DNA from: Trochalopteron elliotii
Taxonomy: Eukaryota; Chordata; Aves; Passeriformes; Leiothrichidae
Length of the DNA: 64,000 nt
Direction of reading: 5' to 3'
Assembly: GCA_024734555.1 (NCBI GenBank)
Contig: JANPWX010000126.1
Coordinates: 2,210,032 to 2,274,031 of the forward strand
The notes under the pieces are model-generated. The model was not told where the DNA came from. It searched no databases and saw only the letters and a program-made list of their open reading frames with translations. Shown piece after piece: positions 38,167 through 51,800 of this stretch. Numbering within the stretch: position 1 is the first letter of the stretch; every line of letters begins with the position of its first letter. The translations under genes were made by a program, and so were the position numbers.

Positions 38167-41100
38167 CAAAGAGAAAAGCCAAAAGATGCAAAGGAAAGCA
38201 ATGGGAAGGGGCAGCACTGCTGCATGACTAGGAAAAGGCTGGAAAAAGTCTTGGGAGACTCCCACCCCCTGAGATGGACAGCTGGGCATGCTACCCATGT
38301 CCCATTGCTGCAGCTGCATCTCACATTATGTTCATTGCACTGAAATAATTTTTCCTCTCAACACCAGGAGCCTGAGCATTGAGCAGGCCCAGTGCAATGC
38401 TCAGCAGTGCATGTCTCTGGGTTGGGGCTGGTTTCCAGCAGAAGCTCCCAACTCCATCACCTGCTGCTCTGGGCAGTGCCCGGCAGCCAGGGAGCTGTGC
38501 CCAGGCACTGCTGGTCACAGGCAAGGCAACCCCTGGGCTACAGCAGCTGGACACAGCTCCAACACCCCACCTGAGTGTGCAGGCTGTGTCCCACCTCGCC
38601 ATTCTTTTGCATCCATAGTGCAAATGGGAAAAGCAAAGATTAAAAACACTCCCCCCACCCTCTGGCATAGCTGCAAACACTTTGTCATGCAAACCTCTGC
38701 GTAATGGTCACTGCTGTGCTGATTTCACCGGCCCTGTGGGCTGGGTGTCTGCTTGCCAGGCCAGCTGCTGGATTTCTAGGAAACCAAGGGATGAGGCAGA
38801 TAGCTTCAATGCAGGTTTGTGGCCTGATGTGATCAGATGCAGAGCAGCAGACCAGGACCATGAGTGCTTGGCCACCACCCTGTGCCGTGCTGGGCAGGAG
38901 CAGAAGCCCTTGAGCAGGAGAAGCTGCTGCTGCCAAGACGAGACGTGAGTGAGGCATCCACACCCGGAGTCCCGAGCGGCAAAATGAGTCACTGCCCTGT
39001 GCCGGCAGCATCCAGCGCCGGGACACGCTGGCTCCACACCCCGTGGGTCTGCTCAGTACAGGATGGGCAGCTGAGCAAGGTGGGGGCTCTTCTCTTGGCT
39101 GCACTGCTCAGGATTTCAGCCAGCAGGAGCCATGGTGTGGGGTGAATCATGATGCCAGCCCCAAGTCTGCCCTGCTCCGTTGCATTAGCCTTTGGATAAT
39201 GAGCCCTGGGTCGCATAAAGCACTGCCCACCAGCCAGAGCTCCCCACTGCCTGCCTGCCCCTTGGCATCCTATTCCAGCTTGGCTGGGAGACTGAGCTGC
39301 ACAGCACGGCCCTACGGACCAGGAACCACCCAGGCAAATCCTCAGGTGGGGCTCAGCCACAGCATCCCCTCCGTGAGCAGTGAAGACACTGCTGAGCATC
39401 AGGACAGCCCCCACCGACCCCACAGCATCCTCCAGCCGAGCCCCTGTGGGAGCTGCATCTGTCCAACCAGCGCCTCAGTGTCTAAATATCACCGTGGGCC
39501 GCAGGGAGCCTCTGGAGCTCCCGTGGCAGGAGAAGGTTTAGCAGCCCATTGCCTCGGTAACACCCCCTGCCTGCTCTGCCCTGCCCGCGGGTGCTGCAGC
39601 ACTTTGTGAGTGATGAGTTTGCATTTGTCCAGTGCCTTTTGCCAGAGGGATCTCCACTAATGCTGCAAATGTCACATACTTGTGTGGAGGGTACACACAT
39701 CAGTGACATCCCCCCACCTCTGCAACACATCAGGTCCTCCGAGATAGGATCACCAGGGGAATGGTGGAGAGGAGGCAGATGAAATTACCCCAGCTGGGCT
39801 TTAGTCAATACGTCGGCAAAACCTCTGCTCTTGTGGAGCTGCCCAGAAAGTTTTGACTGTCACACATCTTCAGGACATCCCTTTCTGATCTAAAACCAGT
39901 CAGACAGGACTAGGCATTGCATTTGTCTCCAGAAAAGCAGATTACTATAAGTCTTCAGGAATTACCAAATTTGAGTTGACGTTGGGATGTATTTCTATGC
40001 AGATGAGCCTTTGCAAGTCCAGCACTCACAGGTAAGGTGCAGGCAGGTCTTGGCATTAATCACTATCACAGATCTGTCTCACAAAATGCATGGGCAGGTA
40101 TTCCTGCCCAGGCAAATGTGACAATCAGTCCCCTGGCCCAGTAAATGCTGTGGCCAAAGGGGTTTCTAATAAAGGCCTGGGGATCACAGCCTGTACAGTA
40201 CGGACAGCTTTGCTGGATTAGAAACCTGATTAATGGCCTCAGGGGAGATTAGAAATTGCTATTTTGAGAGGGGGTTTTCATAGCAGGCTCTGTGTAATCG
40301 CCAGTGCCAGCGGGACAAGCCTGGCTGTTTTCTGGGGGAGCTGACACTTCTGGGAGCCCCGGGAGGCCAGGCCAGGGAGAAACATTTGTCTCTGCTAATA
40401 GCTGTGTTTGTGTTTGCTGCAGAGCTCATCGCTGGCTGACCACAGCAATTACACGGGGGAGGCATATTTACATGTTTTAACTCTGAAACACTGAGCAAAC
40501 AAGGCAAGATAATCATTAACTTCGGGAGCTGTTAACCTTCAGTGTGAGTTTTGGCCAGTAAAGGAGAGATCTGCCAGAGCAAGGTCTCTGTTTTAGTAAA
40601 CATTGAAAGAATGACGTGAGAAAGATTTTGTTTTTGTATATTATGAGTAGGTAATTAAAGGGCGTTAGTTTGTGTCTCCAGCCTTGATGCTGTGAGAAAC
40701 TTTTCATTGCAAAAGAGAAGGATGAAGGGGAAAAAAAGTACTGTTAAAAAAAAAAAATCCATTGGTTTCAACAGCTTGGGAGCAGGCGGAGCAGGGGCAG
40801 TAAAGCACAGCATTGTTGGGAAGCTGTGGGTCTGCAGCTCATACATGCTCGTTTGCTGTTAATTATCATGACAAAAAAATGTATTTAGACCTAACACTTG
40901 CTGCAGGAGCTTAATCAGTAAAGCAGCGATAGTTTAGGAGCAAAGAGCAGCACTATGTCCTCTACCCTTGAGGTTCAGGGACTGGTCATGTTGGCTCCCA
41001 GCGCAGGGCTGCACACCCAGCCAGGCAGGGTGGGAGCACAGTGGCTCCCTCGGGTTGGTTCGGCACTAGATCAAACACCGTGAAATACCTGTCTCATGCC

Positions 41101-44100
41101 TGACCACAAATCGTTATTGCTGCCCCTTGGGTAACACATTCTGTGGAGGAAAGAAGAGGAACGACGAAAAAGCAAAATTCTGCAGACTTTGGACTGTTAT
41201 GGGTATCATAAAAAAGTAGGGAATTGAGGAAGGAGAAAGATAAAAGAGGAAGAAAGGAAGATAATTTAAATCGACAAGCAGAAGTGGATTTTCAATCTTA
41301 TCAGTTATAGTTGATAACAAAGTGGAGCGTGCCAGCCAGTCAATAGTGCTTGTTTGACCATCAGTGGGAAACAGACGATGAATTCATCTATAAGGAGATT
41401 ATGGCCAGGACGAGCCTCTTGCCCCAACAGCAGCTGCTGGGAGCTGTGGGTTGCCAGCCCAGCTGACCTCGGGCAGTGCCCAGGAGGCTCCGCTCGCTGC
41501 CCAGCACAGGCTGTTCGGGCAGGGGCACATCCTTCCCCGCAGGGCACCGTCATTTGCCATTTAACGCAAGGCATGGAGAGGGAGAGTTTGGGGAGAGGCC
41601 TGAGGTGTCACAAAATGTCACGTTTTCTCACGGATTTGCACTTGTGCCTGGTTTGCAGGGCAGGCTGTCAGAGCCGTACCGATCCAGCTCTTTCCTGGGC
41701 AGAGCCACCCTCGCAGCACTCAGCGGTCGGTCCTCACCCTCCTGTCCCAGTGCCCCACATACCTTTCACACACGGGCTTTATGGCACTCAGCATGTGCCC
41801 CTCTAAGTGGTTTCACAGTGTTCAGCAGTTCCAGTTTAACAGAATAAAGGTTTACTGTGATAACATCAGCAGGTTTCCCCTGTGCATGGCAGAGAATCTA
41901 TTAACATTTGTTTAGGAAATATGTTTGTTTAGGAAAGCCCCCCCAGTCCTCAAAAGCACGTGCTTTACAGCTTCAACCCAGCCCCCAGATGTAGCAATTT
42001 CCCCAGGGCCCAATTGCAAAACAAGCTGCTCTGGCCCTTGGCAGCCCTGCTCCCTGTCACAAGATTCCGGACTTCTAGTGGACTTTTAAAGAAAGTTTTG
42101 GAAAAAAGTTTGTTTGTACAGGCAAAGCACAGAGCTCCCGCAGCTGGGGTTTGGGGTTTTTTTCCTTTCAGTGTTACACCTCTGTGGAAGTGGTTTTATA
42201 TGATCCCATACTGAAACATTTTGAATAATATTTTCTGCAGAATAAAACTTATATGATTTCACCTTTAAATGGACAAATACCTCAACTCACAATTCAAACA
42301 TAGCTATTAGTGCCACTCAACCAACAGCTAAAAAAGTCCCAAACCTTCTACCATAATCAGGCAGTTTAATCCACTGGAATTTTAAATTTGAAACATAAGA
42401 AAAACATTTCAGATGCCCAATACAGCATTGCTGCTCTGTCATCAGCTCCAGGTCCCAAACTGGAAGGTTTTGCTCATGTTGTAAAACTAATTTAACTTCT
42501 ATCAAGTGTAAAAGACAGCAGACAATCAATGCTAATCATGTCAAAAAGATGTTCTGAAAATTAAATAACATTCACAACCATTCCTGCAGGTACAGGGTAA
42601 GTAAGTCATGCCAGAATAGACTTTGCATACATGTGCATGTTTTAATGTCAGGATGCAAACTTTATTTTGAATAAAGGGCTGCTTTGGCCCTGCCATTGTT
42701 TTTGCTTAAACTAGAAATCACTGAAGTCTATTTGGGCAAGAAAGGAAGTTGACCTATGCTTACTATTAAAATACAAAAATCAGACCATGAAAAATCTACT
42801 CATTATTTAAACACTGAAAAATGTGTACTGTCTGCTATCCAGAGTAATCTTTACTAAGTAAAATCTTTAGGCAATCAGGTTAGCATAGATTAACCTAGGA
42901 TGACAGAGCACCTCAGCTCATTCAGCAACAGTATAGAAATGAATGAGCCAAACCCTGAGAACAGCTCAGCCTCTGCTAGAGGAGAAAGAGTTAATGCTCG
43001 TCAGTGCCATGGCTCAGCAGAGCTGCTTCACAGCCAGGAACGACTTTGTCCAGCCTCAGTTAATCCACAGCTGCTGTGCCTGCTGGAGGTGAGTGCCAGC
43101 GGCAGCACAGGTGCTCACTCCCTGCTCAGACCCATCTGGGGCACAGCCAAGGGCAGGGAGCAGAGGAAGAGACAAAAGTGGAAAGAACCTCACATGGGCA
43201 GTGACCCAAGTGGAGCCCTGTGCAGAGGATAAGCTCAGCTCTAGTTGTGGCTGCTCTCCAGTTCGGGCTACCTGGACTCAGGCAGTACAGACCTACTGCT
43301 GTCCCCAGTCACAACTGCAGGGCTTGGGGGAAAACCCTGAACCACACCACTGCCCAGTTACTGAAATTTAACAGGGGAAAAGACATCTAGTGGAAAGTGC
43401 TCAAGCTTTATATGAAGCACCTGCCCATCCTTGTCTATATCCTGGTGTCTTCCAGCTAGTAAAACAGAACACTGGAGTTCACATTGTCAAAATTATTCTG
43501 GTAACCCAGTTGCTGGCAGTTGGTGTTTTTATAGTCCCTCTGATACACCAAAATATAATGGGATGTTACTATGAACATTTCAAATCCAAAAGATACTTGC
43601 TATTTGGATCTTTATTACTTCAATTATATCCTGTCAAAAGGTAGGTTTTTATACAATGAAGACCATACCTTTCACATTAAATACCACTTTATCCCTACAG
43701 TTTGGAGTTTTTTTCACACCTGGAAAGACCCTGATTTCATGCCCCTAAGACAGCACTTCTATAAGAAAACCCTAAGACAGCACTTCAATAAGAAAAAGGA
43801 TAGCTAGCTATCTTCCATTTTCTCAAGATGGAAATAATATGTTTGATCTTGCATGAAGAGCATCCCTATCCCTTTGTGAGATGAAATGATGGATTATTGA
43901 AGATGCCACGTAAGTGTGCACTGAATGACTTCATTCTGAGCCTCAGGCAGTCCAGAGGGATCATATCACTGACAAGACCAATAATCTGATCAGAGGAGCT
44001 ACAGGAGTTCCTCCCAGCCAAAGCAGAATGAACAGAGGGAGTGCTGTGCTCAAAGTGCTCCTCAGCTCTACAGCTGATCGAACTGACACAACAAAAAGCA

Positions 44101-44395
44101 CATCCACACTTCAGTTCCCCTCAGGACTGACTCACTATGCAGAGGTCCCACAGCTGACTCAAAATAGGCAAATGCTGTAACAGTAGCAACACAAATTCCT
44201 GTATTTGGGAAAGATCTGTGAAAGGAAAACAACCCAATGTTTTGTGGCAGTCCTAAAACCACATAAAAATCAGATTAAACCCCCATTTACGAGTTTTTAA
44301 GAGGAATTAAGAGCACTGTCTTCTCTCTCTGGCCCTACCAGAGGATAAAGCCTGACAATCAATTAGCAAGAATAGACAGCACAAAATCAACAGGT
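38167..44395. other. Intergenic spacer before the YPEL1 3' end, no gene recognised
   Basis: Mixed GC-rich (to about 39.6 kb and around 41.4-41.8 kb) and AT-rich DNA. The block at 40.14-40.70 kb is dense in GATTA, TAAT and GTTAAC motifs and looks like a candidate enhancer. A 27-base tandem duplication lies at 43743-43796. No exon, RNA or transposon could be assigned. Confidence 0.5.
43743..43796. repeat. 27-base direct tandem duplication
   Basis: A 27-base unit beginning CCCTAAGACAGCACTTC is present twice, at 43743-43769 and 43770-43796, with one T/A difference. This is a recent local duplication. Confidence 0.92.
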
Positions 44396-44419
44396 AACCC
44401 AACAAAACAACTGAAAGCT

Positions 44420-44425
44420 TTTATT
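44420..44425 (-). terminator. YPEL1: AATAAA, candidate distal YPEL1 poly(A) signal
   Basis: TTTATT on the + strand reads AATAAA on the - strand, within CACAATAAAAGCTTTCAG. It is the farthest strong hexamer before the spacer changes character. Confidence 0.4.
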
Positions 44426-47400
44426 GTGATACCTTGAATAGATACAATATAGTGAAACAACAAATGATGTACAGTATTGCAAGGACAAAACAGCAACACA
44501 GCCATGTCACCTGTAAAAGAAAGCGTTTTAAAGAGTTTAAGAAACAAGAGGCACAACTCAACTGCCATTTATGACTCATGCTTTAGACCTTAAACCACTT
44601 GTAACAGTCCTTTTAAAAGAAACCTCTGAAGCATCTGTTCCTTTTCCAGTAAGTGTTTATATTGCTGGTTGGCTTAACATGAGTCTCAGTGAAGTCCAAT
44701 AAAGTGTCCAAGAAGTTTAACAATAATTTGACAGCTTCTTCCTCTCATGGCCAATACCCAAGGCTGGAGATGACTGAAGTTTGGTCTGTGAGTCTGGAGG
44801 TCACTCTGCTGCAGTCTGGCTGCTGAGATGAGTGGGCAGGACGAGCCCTACGAGTGGAATCTGGAGGGAAGTGTGTGGCCACCAACCCTGGCACTCGGCC
44901 TCAGGGAACTCTTGCACTGATCCACCAGTGGGAAATACAGATGACCTTTGGTGATGGGTGCAGTGGGGACTTGGTCAGAACATCTGAGGCCAGTTTTTAA
45001 CTCAAAGAAATGTCATAACCCATATGATTCCCAAGGACTGCAAGCACACCACCCACACTGGTCATTATGCTGGGCCTTGCTACTGGGACATTAAGATGGA
45101 GCAGTAACAATCTTCCTTCACACAGTTTGCCACTGTACAGCTTATAACCAACAAGGGAAATTCATATCCTGGCCCTTTTAACTGGCAGATGAAATGAAGG
45201 TTACCAGGCCACTAAAAGCATACAGCAGGAGTGGTTAGGCTGAGCAGTCAGCAATCCCTCACCAAATTCTGCAGCTGATTTCACAGCAGGTTTGCAACGT
45301 GACAATTTTTATACATGGCAGCACTGCCTTCTAGTAATCAAAAAGGTACCTAAAGTAACCAGCCAAAGAAGAACTCTAGGGTTTGGAGGCAGACTCAGTC
45401 CTGGAAAACCATTGTTACAACCATTATTTTGGACCTAGACAGAGAATGTGTGGTCAGATTACTAAAGTCACACCAAATTATGATTAATTACTTTAGGACA
45501 GGCATGGCTTTAGAGGTTCAGTGGAAAAAAAAACTTTCAATACATGTACATTTTTGCTAGCAAATTCCTATGCATCCCAATGAACATTTCTTCTAAGCCA
45601 GCTCATAGTCAGTTCATTTGGTCCAAGAAAGAGCCAGCAAGAAACAAAGGTTCACAAAAGCTTTTTGTTACAGTTTATAAAAAACAAAATACAAAATAAA
45701 TGTTAAGACCAAAAATAACCAGTACAAGTAACAAAAGTGCTCAAGTTGGAGGGGAAGTAAACTTGCCCAGAGCAAACACATACAAACTTTAAATATAATC
45801 TTTAATATATTACAAAAATTGGTTAGAGGGAAAATGCTTTAGTAAAATTTTTTTTCAAGTAAGTTTATTTTTCTTTCAAATGACTGCTGGAGGGTTCAGT
45901 GACCAGACTGACCTCTTCACATCAGCCAGCAGTCATTGCCATCTGGATTCAACTTTCACCAAAACCAATGACAAGAATTCTCTATGTCTTTATGAGGGGA
46001 GAAAATCTTTGATGCTGCCAAAGAACATGGGAAGAAAATTCACATATTCCCTCAAAAGAATGAGCCTCAAGAATTGTTACATGGCAGCATAAAATAGTGA
46101 TTCTGTACTAGTTCTACTCTTTACTCCTTCTAAACATCCACTCTTAATAAAAGACCAAAAAGAATATTGCTTTGTTTGGTTCTCTTGAAAGCCATAAACA
46201 TCACATATAGGTCATTAACTCTTTATGCCAGTAGTCTGAAGCTCTATGTGCTAAGCACTCGAAGTCCCAACCTTTGGCATCAAAGTTAATTAAGGTTTTG
46301 GTGAAAATGTCCAGTTTGAAATATAAATAATGCACTGAAGAAAGAGGTTGCATTTTTAAGAATTCAAACTGTGTTTGTCAAGAGTGTGTTACAGACAGCA
46401 TTAGCTTACTAACAAGAGCTAGCCAAACCCCCAATTTTGGAGAGAAAAATCTTTAATACTTTACGTATTTTCTTTAATTTCAACTCTCTCTGGAAAAGCA
46501 GCCATTACTTTTGCCTTCAGTCCAGTGTTCTGCCTCAGCAAGTCTGTAGCTAGGAAATAAGAAAAGCCCAAAGATACACAAACCTCACACAAGCTGTTCA
46601 CAAGTATCAACATTGCAACAGGACTTAGAAGCCAACACAAACTTTTTGTTGATAGAAGTTTTAGTGCCTTCCTCGTTGGCAACATACATTGCAATGGTGG
46701 AAAAGAAAATCCCAAGAATTCCAGATCAAAAAGAGCACGAGACAGGCAACACCCAAGCCCATCTTGCATCAATGACATTGTTAAAAATGAGACCAGACGT
46801 GAACACAAAGTAGCAACATGTAAGCTACAAAATCCAGATTGAACAGAACTGGACCACCTCAGGCCTCTGGACAAACTCAACAGCTTGTACTACTTCTCTA
46901 ATTCTTATATTTTTAGTTCATGGATATCAATCATGACAACATCTGGCAGGCAGTTTAGCCAGCCTGCATCACAGAGAATGTGTACACCTGGGAGAATGCT
47001 CCTCTCACTCCCCACAAAAACACTGGAAAGCTGGTTTTAAAGATTTGTATTGCCCCTACCCATTGGCATAATTTTTCAGGTCTGACAATTTCTAAAGTGC
47101 AGCAGAGTTCAGAAAGCCTATGAGAGATTCCCAAAAACAGAACAGCAGCAGCAGCACCTGTGATTAATTTCACAGGTGCCATATTAGAATTGTTATTGAG
47201 AGAAAGATTTAGTATTGCAAGGCTTCTGTATTGTTCAGTTACAGGACTTACGTAGTGTTAAGGGTTTTTTTTTCCAAACAGTTTGTCCTCAAGCATTAAA
47301 AGGATTAACATACAAAAAGTTTGTTTAATTTGAAAATTAAGTTAGCAAATTTATGTAGAGCACTTCTTTCACAGTTGCTCAGTTTGCATACACAGATACC

Positions 47401-47504
47401 AACAGCTCATATTGTGCATATACTTTCCAGAAGTTTCTCTCATTAACTGATTCCATTAAAGAAACAGCATGAGAACAAAAGAGAAGGTGAGTTTCATATA
47501 AATT

Positions 47505-47510
47505 TTTATT
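47505..47510 (-). terminator. YPEL1: AATAAA, candidate proximal YPEL1 poly(A) signal
   Basis: TTTATT on the + strand gives AATAAA on the - strand about 1.2 kb after the stop codon. Use of this site is not provable from sequence. Confidence 0.35.
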
Positions 47511-48726
47511 ATAAAAAGATACTTGGGGATGATTTAGCCAGCAAACCAGGAAAGCCTTTCCCCACCCCCAAATTTTAAAAACTATCTTGCTATTTTATTT
47601 TATGAAAAAACAAGTCAAACTTCCCTTCCCTCTTATTACTCCTCCTTTTCCTACAGGTACTATATTAATTTTCATGTCATAGGCTCTGGCCATTTCTCAC
47701 AAAAATAAATATTTTTGTTCAAATGTAGCAGAAGCAGAAGACTTCAACAAGTTTCCTTGACAACAACCTCTTTGTCCAGTGCATTAGGACTATACATGTA
47801 AATGGAACCAGCCATAAAAATTTACTGATGCACAAGTCCCTGTTACTGGCAAAGGTACAGTACCAAAACTTTGTTTTTTCCTAATATACCAACTAATTTT
47901 TTTTTTCAAAATAGAAGATGCATATATTTTTCTGTCTTTTTAATCTTGCAAGTTATAGTTTTATAAATTTTTTTATCCAGCAAACTCCTTAGGGAATATG
48001 TTGGTCTTAAAGGAACATATTCTATAGCATTATTGATTTTAAATCCTTCTATGTTATTTTCATTAAGATAGCAAATCTCTGGCATAACCTTTCCTAACAA
48101 CTTGAGACCTGCTAACTTCAGTCAGTGCAATTGAAATATTTTTTTGAAGTGAGCACTGTACCCTTAACCAATTCACCTACAAGATGTACATAGGTTGTGG
48201 TACACTCAAATTGAAAAAAGAAATTAATAACTACAATACTGCATCCTCTTCACTGCCAAACACATCAGAAAATGCTACATATAAAAAAGCACCCCATCCC
48301 ATACATTCTTTCAGACTGCTCAGGTACAGAACTTCTACAGGACTGGAGTGTAGGTGTTTAGGCAAGAAGCATGCACAGCAGAAGTAGCATTAAAGGCATA
48401 GGTCAGAGAGATGCTAACCAGTAAAATCTGTTTTCAATTAGTGAACTGTTTCTCTAGTCTGAGAGAGTTTAGAAAAAGGTCATCCAAAATGTTCCAAAAC
48501 AACTGTTCACACAATAATACACGTACAAAAAGAGGGAACTTACACAAGGAGAAAAGGCAAACATGGCCTGAAATAGCCACTTACACTACACTACTCATTT
48601 GTGAGGTTTCAGAGTTCAGTGATATTCTCAGGGCCACTCTAGCCAAGCTCTTCCTTTACTTTGCAATAGTCTTTGTAAAGCCTGTTCCACAGAATATAGT
48701 CCCAACAGAAGGAAAAAGGTTGTGGT

Positions 48727-48816
48727 TCACTCCCAGCCATTGTCTTTTATCATGTGGGCAAGTTCAATGATAAATTTTCCTTCTTTGTATTTCTGACTGC
48801 TCTCAAAAGCATGTTC
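48727..48816 (-). CDS. YPEL1: YPEL1 last coding exon, ends DNGWE stop
   Basis: Encodes [20 protein letters not shown] and HMIKDNGWE, then TGA at 48729-48727. [11 protein letters not shown] with final Glu is the YPEL1 form. Confidence 0.97.
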   Translation of the reverse strand, partial: EHAFESSQKYKEGKFIIELAHMIKDNGWE

Positions 48817-51800
48817 CTGGAAAGGGGAAAAAAAATCAAGACAACACTGAATTAAGCTCAGGAAATGAAGTATTTTAAACTTCAAGATTACATTAAAAAT
48901 ACAAACCAGGAGCCATTACAGTTAACAACCCATATTGGTTACACTGAGTAAGGGGAGGGAGGGAAAAAAAGAGGTTGAAAAGCAGTGAGAAGGAAACAGC
49001 AGCAAACTTCTCCTGTGTGGAATGAGCACATCTACTGCACAGACCTTGGTGTAGAGCTGTCCATGTTCTCTCTCTGCTCAGGGAATTTTAATGCTTTTTA
49101 AAGTGAAGGTTAGGAAATGGCATGTTATATGTGTTATTTATTTATTCCCAGAAGTAATGAAAAGAGGGAATGCAAACCTCTTCAAAAGCTCTCCTCTATA
49201 TTCGTCATTACAGGGAATGCATTAGCAAAATGAAGATCTGAAGCTGCACTGAATCAGTGAAAATCCTACCCAGAACCCAACATTTTCAAAACCTCAAACT
49301 TGCAACACAGCTGCAAGTGCACAGGTAAATTTCCAAACAACAGAATCGAGTCCATGTGAATTCTAAACAGTGTAATATGCTCAGTACCATTTATTGTAAT
49401 TAATATTTTTGCTGTATAACCAAGTTTTGCAATCGACACTACAGACTCACTCTGACAATTTCTCCCACCTGGTTTAGTGCACGTGTGCTTGGCAATCTTG
49501 CAAAAAGATTACCAAATACAGAAATATTAGATAGCTGTAATAGCACCTATAGCTCATGCTTGATTTGCAGTCCAGAGTGAAGTTATTATCTGCTACAGCA
49601 TTTCTGCAGATGCAAGGAATCAAGACTGTATTAGAGCCTGATGTACACAAAAGCACCAGAGCTAATTCACCTAAACTATCAGCAAAGGTGCTACTCAAAC
49701 ATCTGTGCTTCAACAAAAAAACAGTGATTGAGGACTTAAGTGTCTTACTTACATATTTCCATCCAAGAGTGGTTTTACAGTTTTCACAATAGATATCTGC
49801 TACAGCATGTAAACCTGTCAGAAGAACTCTCTCCTCTGCTGGACCACAGCCCACATTTACCCTGGAAAAAAAGGAGAAGTTATGTTAACAGATGAGTGTG
49901 TTTCTTTTCTTACTGTTCCCTACCCTTTTCTCCTGCAGACAAAAAATAGTTAAAAAAAATGCCTAACTCACTCAATGCTGCAGAAGTAACTTCCTCTGTT
50001 ACACTGAGCAGAAGGACAGGAAGCAAAAAAGGGGTTTGTTTTTTGTTTTTAAGTGGCTGTGGTGTCACTGTTGGCCATACCCACTTATTCCCAGCAACAA
50101 AGACAAACTAAATAGTTAAACTTGCAGAGAACAGAACACTACACAGTAACTGGACACTTCTACAGTTTCAGGCTTTACTTCAAATACAATTTGAGACCTC
50201 TCTAATGGAAGTCTGTACCAGTGAATCAGCACCAACAGCTGAATTTAGAACCAGCTCCAAAATAGCAGCAAGAAAAAAGCCTCATAAATATTTCTTTGCT
50301 ACAGATCAGCAGACAAAGCTCTGATGAACGAACAGCAATTTCAAAACAAAACATCCCATGAAGTGCTGCATCAAGCCAGTTTTCCCACAAATGAGTCTAT
50401 GCAGAAAACATGAGGTAAGACTAAACCAAGTTTCTAGATAGTTTTAAACAAGAGCAAAATTTTGCCATTTTTGCTGTTGTAGTACCAGATTGTTCCTATT
50501 AGAATTATAGCAGAAATCCCAAGTCACCACTGAACAACTACATATTAAAAGAATTTCAAGGATCTGCAATCAAATCCTTTGCAGTTACAGTTCCATTATC
50601 CTGATCAAAAATAGACCAGGGACACTCAACTGTCTCTGTTTCAAAATGCTACAACACAAACTGTTGAAAAATAAAGACAAAAATGCAATCCTGCATATTA
50701 AAATCTTAAAATACACCCACTAACAAATGCAAAGAGCCTCCTTTCAAGGGAAGGACGTGCCTAGGATTCCAAATATTAGGCTTGATAAGATCACAGAGAC
50801 CTTTTGCCTCTAGCATATTGCAATATTCAAGGTCATTTAAGATGTACCAAGTTTACTGAAACATTAACCTGTAAATGTATCCAGCTGTCAGACTGGGAAA
50901 TTCTTTAGACTACAGCAGAGTTGTCTAAAGAAAATCTACAGTCACTCAATACCTTGTGACTTCTGGAGTATCTCAGAATGGCAGCTCCTGCTCGAGACAG
51001 TTACCATTGCATACACAAAAGGATTTTCACATTAACACACTCTCCCCTAATCTTTTAGCTCTTAGCAGAATTACTTAAAATGTAAGATAAACTCATCTAT
51101 GTGCACAGGAATGCTTCAGAATCAGCCCAGTAGCTCTTTAATAACTATTGCTGGTGAGTAAAGCCAGCATTAAAAAGAACAGGGCAAAGTACAGCTATGT
51201 TAATTCCTACTGTTTTCCCTTTGGGAAGCATAAAGTTACACTCTGCAGGTGGTGTGCAGAACCAGAAGCACATACTTACACAGAATTGAAGAGGTAGGCT
51301 CGTCCCTGGCTTCCCTGGAAGGACTGCATTAAAAAAAAAAAAATGCACATGTTAAAAAACACAAGCCCCACCAAACAAAAAAATAGTACCAGAAGGGTAT
51401 GTAAGTAAACACATAATGCTAATACAGATATAAACTGTTTTGGATTAATTACTTTATACCCGTTCTTTATAGGTAAGTCTGGTCAGACAATTTTTCACCT
51501 ACATTAGATTTTTAACAATTATTTTATTTTACTCTGTCAAGTGCTATTGCTCAAAATTCAATATCCATAACACAAGAAAAACATAGTTTTTTCCTACCCC
51601 TCTGCAAGATATCAATTCTCATTTTCCTAGACATCCTTCATGCTAATTGAAATAATCTGCTTTTAACTCAAAGGGAATTAGTCCCATCTCCTCTGTCTTC
51701 CCCTGCTGCAGCCAGAAGATGATTTATTTCAATTTCACTGCATCATTTGATATAAGAGCAGTGAAATTCTGGACCAAGCATAACACCAGCATATTGTACT

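Larger units (their letters stand above)
44396..48726 (-). other. YPEL1: YPEL1 3' UTR (distal end tentative)
   Basis: AT-rich DNA follows the YPEL1 stop codon on the - strand. Candidate poly(A) signals lie at 47505-47510, 45864-45869 and 44420-44425, so the UTR could be about 1.2 to 4.3 kb. Long 3' UTRs are usual for YPEL genes. The short - strand frame of 139 codons at 46461-46880 has no recognisable similarity and is taken as chance. Confidence 0.5.

Noticed and set aside
38388..38412. CAGTGCAATG, resembling the start of the miR-130/301 family
   Set aside because: Only the seed region matches and the rest does not. The miR-301b/130b cluster in human lies at the PPIL2 5' side, which is outside this window. 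No convincing hairpin is seen.
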